Below, one piece after another: positions 6,745 to 9,765 of a stretch of DNA of 9,765 nt. The notes under the pieces were generated by a model that was given only the letters and a program-made list of their open reading frames with translations, was not told the DNA's origin and searched no databases. This DNA comes from an uncultured Actinomycetes bacterium. Its GTDB lineage: Bacteria > Actinomycetota > Actinomycetes > Nanopelagicales > Nanopelagicaceae. The position numbers were made by a program, and so were the translations under genes. Position 1 is the first letter of the stretch. The number at the start of each line of letters is the position of its first letter. The stretch spans positions 1-9,765 of the forward strand of contig CAIZGZ010000090.1 in assembly GCA_903932695.1 (NCBI GenBank), in the 5' to 3' direction.

Positions 6745-6756
6745 TTGAACCTTCAA
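6745..6756. repeat. Small palindrome in the divergent region
   Basis: TTGAA-CC-TTCAA is a perfect inverted repeat. It is flanked by two copies of GCTAGGA (6734-6740 and 6760-6766). It lies in the 190-base region between the aminotransferase and exporter genes and may be a regulator half-site pair. No factor can be named. Confidence 0.25.
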
Positions 6757-6786
6757 CTTGCTAGGATTAAGTTATCAGATAGCCTT

Positions 6787-6803
6787 CTATAAATCACTTA
6801 TAG
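6787..6803. promoter_or_regulatory. 17-bp dyad and candidate -10 of the exporter gene
   Basis: CTATAA-ATCAC-TTATAG has perfect 6-bp arms. TATAAA (6788-6793) within it is a good -10-like hexamer for the plus strand. No clear -35 is seen 17-18 bases upstream. The arrangement, a dyad over a -10 in front of a DHA2 exporter, fits repression by a TetR- or MarR-type factor, but no such gene is in the window. Confidence 0.4.
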
Positions 6804-6841
6804 CCGGCATTTCACTATCAAACACGCGTAAACGACTCTCC

Positions 6842-6847
6842 GAGAGG
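6842..6847 (+). promoter_or_regulatory. Shine-Dalgarno deciding the exporter start
   Basis: GAGAGG lies 6 bases before ATG 6854. It rules in this start over an upstream in-frame TTG at 6758, whose extension has no resemblance to the exporter family. CTCTC sequences flank it on both sides. Confidence 0.65.
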
Positions 6848-6853
6848 CTCTCC

Positions 6854-8338
6854 ATGGCAAAAACAAAGAAGCATCACTGGGTTCCGGGTGATGAAGGACT
6901 CGATCCGAATCGCTGGATGGCGCTCGGGGTAATTGCAATCGCAACCGTCATGATCGTCCTCGATGCATCGATCATTAACTTGGCGCTACCTAGCGCACAA
7001 AAGGCGTTGCATATCTCCAACGCAAACCGCCAGTGGGTTGTCACTGCTTACTCACTGACATTCGGAAGCCTCCTTTTGCTCGGTGGTCGCATCGCCGACT
7101 ATGTTGGTCGCAAAAAAGTATTTATCATCGGTCTGCTCGGCTTTGCACTCGCTTCCGCTATCGGTGGTTTTGCTACCAACCAAGGCGAGCTATTTGCAAT
7201 GCGTGGTCTCCAAGGTGCATTCGGTGCGCTCCTCGCTCCCTCTTCGCTCTCACTCCTTAACGTCACCTTTACCGTTCCAAAAGAGCGCGCAAAAGCATTC
7301 GGCGTCTACGGTGGAATTTCTGGTGGCGGCGCAGCCATTGGCCTGATCATGGGCGGCTTGCTCACTCAATACGCTAACTGGCGCTGGTGCTTGTTCGTAA
7401 ACGCACCTATCGCGCTTATTGCCGTCTTGCTCGCAATTCCTAATTTGCATGAATCCAAGGCAAAGGGCGATAACAAGTACGACGTACCAGGTGCGGTAAC
7501 CGTCACAATTGGTCTGGTGAGCTTGGTCTATGGCTTTAGCCAGGCAGCCACAAATGGTTGGGCAAATATCCACACCTATCCATATTTCATTGGCGCACTT
7601 GTCTTTATCCTCGCCTTCTTTGCGCTCGAGGCTAAGCATTCTCACCCACTACTCCCAATGCGCGTCCTCACCGAACGCAATCGTGGTGGCTCCTATATCG
7701 GCTCACTTTTGGTCGGTGTCGGACTCTTTGCCATGTTCCTCTTCTTGAGTATCTATATGCAATCCTTCCTGCATTACTCACCAGTGCGTGCCGGTGTTGC
7801 CTTCCTGCCATTTACAGCAGGCATCATTGTGGGAGCAGGCATCGCCTCACAGCTCCTTCCTAAGATCGGACCTCGTCCGCTCATGGTCGTCGGCATGCTC
7901 CTCGCTACTGTCGGAATCCTGCTCTTCTCTCGCTTGACTCCAACTTCGAGCTACACCGGTGTGCTCCTTGCTCCGATGTTGATTATGAGCTTTGGTTGTG
8001 CGCTCTACTTCATCCCTAACGCCAGCACCGGTCTCCATAACTCCGGTGAGCACGATGCGGGTGTGGCCAGCGCCATGATCAATACCAGCCAGCAGATCGG
8101 TGGCTCACTCGGAGCAGCCCTGCTCAACACCATCGCGATCTCTTCAGCGGCGGCCTTTGCTAAGGGTCACTTCGTGAAATATGGCGCCCAGACAAATATC
8201 TACGCCCAGGTCCATGGCTTCACCACCACCTTCAAGTGGGGCGCCGTATTCCTCTTCGCCTGCGCAGTTATCTCTGCCTTGATGATTAACGTGGGTAAGG
8301 ACTCCCTCGTTGAGCCAGAGGGTGGCGCGCTGATCTAG
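6854..8338 (+). CDS. MFS drug/solute exporter, DHA2 (14-TM) family
   Basis: This 494-residue integral membrane protein shows about 14 hydrophobic segments, the length and layout of proton-driven EmrB/QacA-type exporters. Diagnostic motifs: LDASIINLALP at 36-46 (the DHA2 motif in TM1), QWVVTAYSL at 60-68, motif A GGRIADYVGRKK at 77-88, RGLQGAFGA at 117-125, a glycine-rich antiporter-like motif C region at about 150-170 followed by NWRWCLFVNAPI, and NTSQQIGGSLG at 410-420. The cargo cannot be told; family members move lipophilic drugs, dyes, osmolytes or metabolites. The soluble N-terminal 20 residues are basic and histidine-containing, consistent with a cytoplasmic start. Its own promoter probably lies over the 6787-6803 dyad. 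It is followed after 104 bases by the nickel/cobalt permease gene, which appears to be separately controlled. Confidence 0.93.
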   Translation: MAKTKKHHWVPGDEGLDPNRWMALGVIAIATVMIVLDASIINLALPSAQKALHISNANRQWVVTAYSLTFGSLLLLGGRIADYVGRKKVFIIGLLGFALASAIGGFATNQGELFAMRGLQGAFGALLAPSSLSLLNVTFTVPKERAKAFGVYGGISGGGAAIGLIMGGLLTQYANWRWCLFVNAPIALIAVLLAIPNLHESKAKGDNKYDVPGAVTVTIGLVSLVYGFSQAATNGWANIHTYPYFIGALVFILAFFALEAKHSHPLLPMRVLTERNRGGSYIGSLLVGVGLFAMFLFLSIYMQSFLHYSPVRAGVAFLPFTAGIIVGAGIASQLLPKIGPRPLMVVGMLLATVGILLFSRLTPTSSYTGVLLAPMLIMSFGCALYFIPNASTGLHNSGEHDAGVASAMINTSQQIGGSLGAALLNTIAISSAAAFAKGHFVKYGAQTNIYAQVHGFTTTFKWGAVFLFACAVISALMINVGKDSLVEPEGGALI

Positions 8339-8346
8339 CAATTCCC

Positions 8347-8360
8347 CTCGCTTCGGCGAG
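8347..8360. repeat. Short hairpin with a TTCG tetraloop after the exporter gene
   Basis: CTCGC-TTCG-GCGAG forms a 5-bp stem closed by C-G on a UUCG loop, a very stable RNA tetraloop. No T-run follows, so it is not a standard intrinsic terminator; it may protect the exporter mRNA 3' end or help the nested stem downstream stop transcription. Confidence 0.4.
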
Positions 8361-8380
8361 CGAAAGACCCCTTAATGCGA

Positions 8381-8386
8381 TAGATT
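8381..8386 (+). promoter_or_regulatory. Candidate -10 of the nicT promoter
   Basis: TAGATT fits TANNNT and would place the transcription start near 8392-8394, inside the inverted repeat. No convincing -35 is seen upstream. Confidence 0.25.
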
Positions 8387-8415
8387 TGTTCTTGCAAACG
8401 ATTTGCAAGAACAAA
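8385..8415. promoter_or_regulatory. 31-bp perfect inverted repeat, probable Nur-type nickel operator
   Basis: TTTGTTCTTGCAAA (8385-8398), CGA, and TTTGCAAGAACAAA (8402-8415) are exact reverse complements over 14 bp. The core TGCAA-ACGAT-TTGCA (8393-8407) equals TGCAA-N5-TTGCA, which I recall as the consensus for Nur, the nickel-sensing Fur-family repressor of Streptomyces. The next gene is a nickel/cobalt permease. The symmetry is seen directly; the factor is inferred from memory of the motif plus context. Confidence 0.6.
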
Positions 8416-8429
8416 AATGATCAAGCGTT

Positions 8430-8435
8430 AAGGGG
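8430..8435 (+). promoter_or_regulatory. Ribosome binding site of nicT
   Basis: AAGGGG lies 7 bases before ATG 8443 and supports this start over an upstream in-frame TTG at 8386, which falls inside the inverted repeat. The site is in the 3' arm of the outer stem. Confidence 0.55.
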
Positions 8436-8442
8436 TTTTTCC

Positions 8443-9639
8443 ATGGGTACACCGGATTCAACCGCGGTAGGCAAGCGCTCCCGCAACCCCTTCGCCACAC
8501 TCTCTCACGATGAGCGCAAGCGCTTAGGTGCAATGTTTGGCGTGATCTTCTTCTTGCTGATCGGCGGATTGCTCTTGATGTGGGCGGCGACTTCTGGCCA
8601 CTACCGACTCGCTGATGGAAAACTCTTTGGTTGGGGTACCGGTTTTCTCGCTCTCACTCTTGGTATGCGTCATGCCTTTGATGCTGACCATATCTCAGCG
8701 ATTGATAACACCACACGTAAGTTGATGTCCGAAGGACAACGTCCCATGGGCGTCGGCTTCTTCTTCTCGCTTGGCCATTCATCTGTGGTTACCTTCTTGG
8801 CGATTCTTCTGAACTTTGGCATCAAGGCCCTTGGTTCCCAGGTCAACAATCAAAATTCAGCGCTCCATCACTACACCGGACTTGTTGGTACAACCGTCTC
8901 CGGCACCTTCCTGCTCCTGATCGCGCTACTTAACCTGGTCGTCTTGTGGTCGGTTCTTAAAGTATTTCGTCAGATGCGTCAGGGCATGTACGACGAGAGT
9001 GAGCTCGAGAAGCATCTCGATTCTCGTGGATTTATGATGCGCTTCTTTGGCCCAATCGCTCGTCGCGTCGATAAGAGTTGGAAGATGTATCCGCTCGGCA
9101 TTCTCTTTGGCTTAGGTTTTGATACCGCAACCGAGGTAGCACTGCTGGTTCTCGCGGGATCATCTGTCGTCGCAGGACTTCCTTGGTGGGCGATCTTGTC
9201 ACTGCCTATGCTCTTTGCTGGTGGAATGAGTCTGCTCGATACTATCGATGGCTCTTTCATGAACTTTGCCTATGGTTGGGCATTCTCCAAGCCAGTCCGT
9301 AAGGTCTATTACAACATCGTCATCACCGGTTTGTCCGTCGTCGTTGCGCTCTTTATCGGTGGCATCGAAGTAGCCCAAGTCTTTGCGCAACAACTCAATC
9401 TCTCAGGCTTCTTCTGGGACTACGCCCTGGCATTTAATATCAATAAGGCTGGCTTCATTATCGTCGCTATGTTCGTCGTTATTTGGGGCGCTGCGCTTGC
9501 AATCTGGCGCTTTGGCAAGATTGAAAACCGTTGGCATAACCATGCCCACAAGGCCCAGATGGCGCGTGGTGAGGCGGAAGATCATGCCGCTGCCGGTGTT
9601 GAACTTGGCCCTATCAATGCGGGCTTTAAGATCGATTAA
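8443..9639 (+). CDS. nicT: Nickel/cobalt permease, NicT/HoxN/NixA family
   Basis: This 398-residue membrane protein with about eight hydrophobic segments would be a high-affinity secondary uptake permease for Ni2+ and/or Co2+. All family signatures are present: RHAFDADHISAIDN at 76-89 (the HX4DH metal motif, His77, Asp82, His83), FFSLGHSSVV at 107-116, LGFDTATE at 224-231 and GMSLLDTIDGSFM at 261-273. A hydrophilic loop with charged residues lies at about 173-212, usual for the family. The cytoplasmic C-terminal tail carries a small histidine cluster, HNHAH at 365-369, that may bind metal. Nickel versus cobalt preference is not readable, but the upstream Nur-like operator favours nickel. Likely users would be urease, nickel superoxide dismutase or hydrogenase; none is encoded here. 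It is convergent with the LacI-type gene, with 6 bases between stop codons. Confidence 0.95.
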   Translation: MGTPDSTAVGKRSRNPFATLSHDERKRLGAMFGVIFFLLIGGLLLMWAATSGHYRLADGKLFGWGTGFLALTLGMRHAFDADHISAIDNTTRKLMSEGQRPMGVGFFFSLGHSSVVTFLAILLNFGIKALGSQVNNQNSALHHYTGLVGTTVSGTFLLLIALLNLVVLWSVLKVFRQMRQGMYDESELEKHLDSRGFMMRFFGPIARRVDKSWKMYPLGILFGLGFDTATEVALLVLAGSSVVAGLPWWAILSLPMLFAGGMSLLDTIDGSFMNFAYGWAFSKPVRKVYYNIVITGLSVVVALFIGGIEVAQVFAQQLNLSGFFWDYALAFNINKAGFIIVAMFVVIWGAALAIWRFGKIENRWHNHAHKAQMARGEAEDHAAAGVELGPINAGFKID

Positions 9640-9645
9640 ATACAA

Positions 9646-9765
9646 TTAGTAAGTAGGTGCAATTTCACCTGATCCCCGCGGAGTTAAGACCGTGGGGATT
9701 ACTTTTTTCTCAAACTCACCCTCGTCGCCATCGAGCCTTCTAAAGAGAAGTTCAGCAGCGCTCTC
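9646..9765 (-). CDS. LacI-type transcriptional regulator, C-terminal end (5' part outside window)
   Basis: On the minus strand an open frame enters from the window edge and stops at TAA 9648-9646, giving 39 residues. It reads AAELLFRRLDG, then FEKKVIPTVL, then TPRGSGEIAP. This is the usual ending of LacI/GalR repressors: the last helix (LLxRLxG), then a strand with the conserved RGS motif. Such proteins bind operators through an N-terminal helix-turn-helix and sense sugars or other ligands in a periplasmic-binding-protein-like domain; both lie outside the window, so ligand and targets are unknown. The fragment is short, hence moderate confidence. Its coding sequence contains the hairpin 9672-9710 that resembles a terminator for the convergent nicT. 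Confidence 0.65.
   Translation of the reverse strand, partial: ESAAELLFRRLDGDEGEFEKKVIPTVLTPRGSGEIAPTY
9672..9710 (+). terminator. Intrinsic terminator for nicT lying inside the convergent gene
   Basis: ATCCCCGCGG (9672-9681) pairs with CCGTGGGGAT (9690-9699), 10 bp with one G-U, loop of 8 bases, followed by TACTTTTTTCT with six T in a row. It is preceded by a smaller hairpin AGGTG/CACCT (9655-9670). It would end nicT transcripts. The same bases code for the KKVIPTVLTPRG part of the LacI-type protein on the other strand. Confidence 0.65.

Larger units (their letters stand above)
8363..8440. promoter_or_regulatory. Nested stem with terminator-like end before nicT
   Basis: AAAGACCCCTTAATGC (8363-8378) can pair with GCGTTAAGGGGTTTTT (8425-8440): 16 bp in RNA, with G-U wobbles at two places. 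Inside sits the 14-bp inverted repeat 8385-8415. The 3' arm contains the nicT Shine-Dalgarno and ends in GGGGTTTTT, like an intrinsic terminator, two bases before the ATG. RNA read through from the exporter gene could fold this whole element; RNA starting inside it could not. Confidence 0.45.

Noticed and set aside
6664..6756. 31-residue extension of the aminotransferase from TTG 6756
   Set aside because: It would translate through the hairpin and leader region and has no similarity to the family N-terminus.
6758..6853. 32-residue extension of the exporter from TTG 6758
   Set aside because: It runs through the promoter dyads, while GAGAGG 6 bases before ATG 6854 marks the proper start.
7250..7645. 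131-codon open frame on the minus strand inside the exporter gene
   Set aside because: It lies fully antisense to a confidently identified membrane protein and has no recognisable domain. The codon bias of the sense gene explains it.
8417..8431. Four-codon ORF MIKR upstream of nicT
   Set aside because: It has no Shine-Dalgarno and no overlap with the nicT start; such a short frame is expected by chance.
8363..8440. Nested inverted repeats as a MITE or transposon end
   Set aside because: No target-site duplication, no transposase remnant and no second copy in the window; the position over a promoter and ribosome binding site fits regulation better.

Overview
The window looks like a dense chromosomal segment of an actinobacterium (Actinomycetota). 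Base composition is roughly balanced, gaps between genes are mostly under 200 bases, and several products resemble actinobacterial families: the ureohydrolase, the two-ATPase ABC-F protein, and a LacI-type C-terminus ending in RGSGEI. At least three genes have a -10-like hexamer ending exactly 6 bases before the start codon, as expected for leaderless mRNAs, which are common in Actinobacteria. A streamlined aquatic lineage is plausible, but I cannot fix a lower rank from the sequence.

Layout, left to right: (1) the 3' part of a glutamate dehydrogenase gene, then a MarC-family membrane protein gene (both +). (2) A group II PLP-dependent amino-acid decarboxylase (+), convergent with an agmatinase-type ureohydrolase (-). 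(3) A divergent promoter region with a 7-bp-arm dyad, then an ABC-F ATPase (+). (4) A strong two-sided terminator, then a class III PLP aminotransferase of the glutamate-1-semialdehyde aminomutase type (-). Its leader combines a hairpin covering a Shine-Dalgarno and a six-codon ORF overlapping the start. (5) A 190-base divergent region with several small dyads, then a DHA2-type MFS exporter (+). (6) A 104-base gap holding a nested palindrome, then a NicT/HoxN-type nickel/cobalt permease (+). (7) The last 39 codons, plus stop, of a LacI-type regulator (-), convergent with the permease and 6 bases from it.

Functionally the left two thirds lean to amino-nitrogen and amine metabolism: glutamate dehydrogenase, amino-acid decarboxylase, ureohydrolase and omega-type aminotransferase. 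A ureohydrolase releases urea, and urease needs nickel, so the nickel permease could belong to the same economy. That link is inference, because no urease is visible here. The strongest unexplained signal is the 31-bp perfect inverted repeat before the nickel permease. Its core TGCAA-N5-TTGCA matches what I recall of the Nur (nickel-responsive Fur-family) operator. It sits inside a second, longer inverted repeat that contains the ribosome binding site and ends in a T-run. No RNA genes, CRISPR arrays or insertion sequences were seen, and no gene-free stretch reaches 300 bases.
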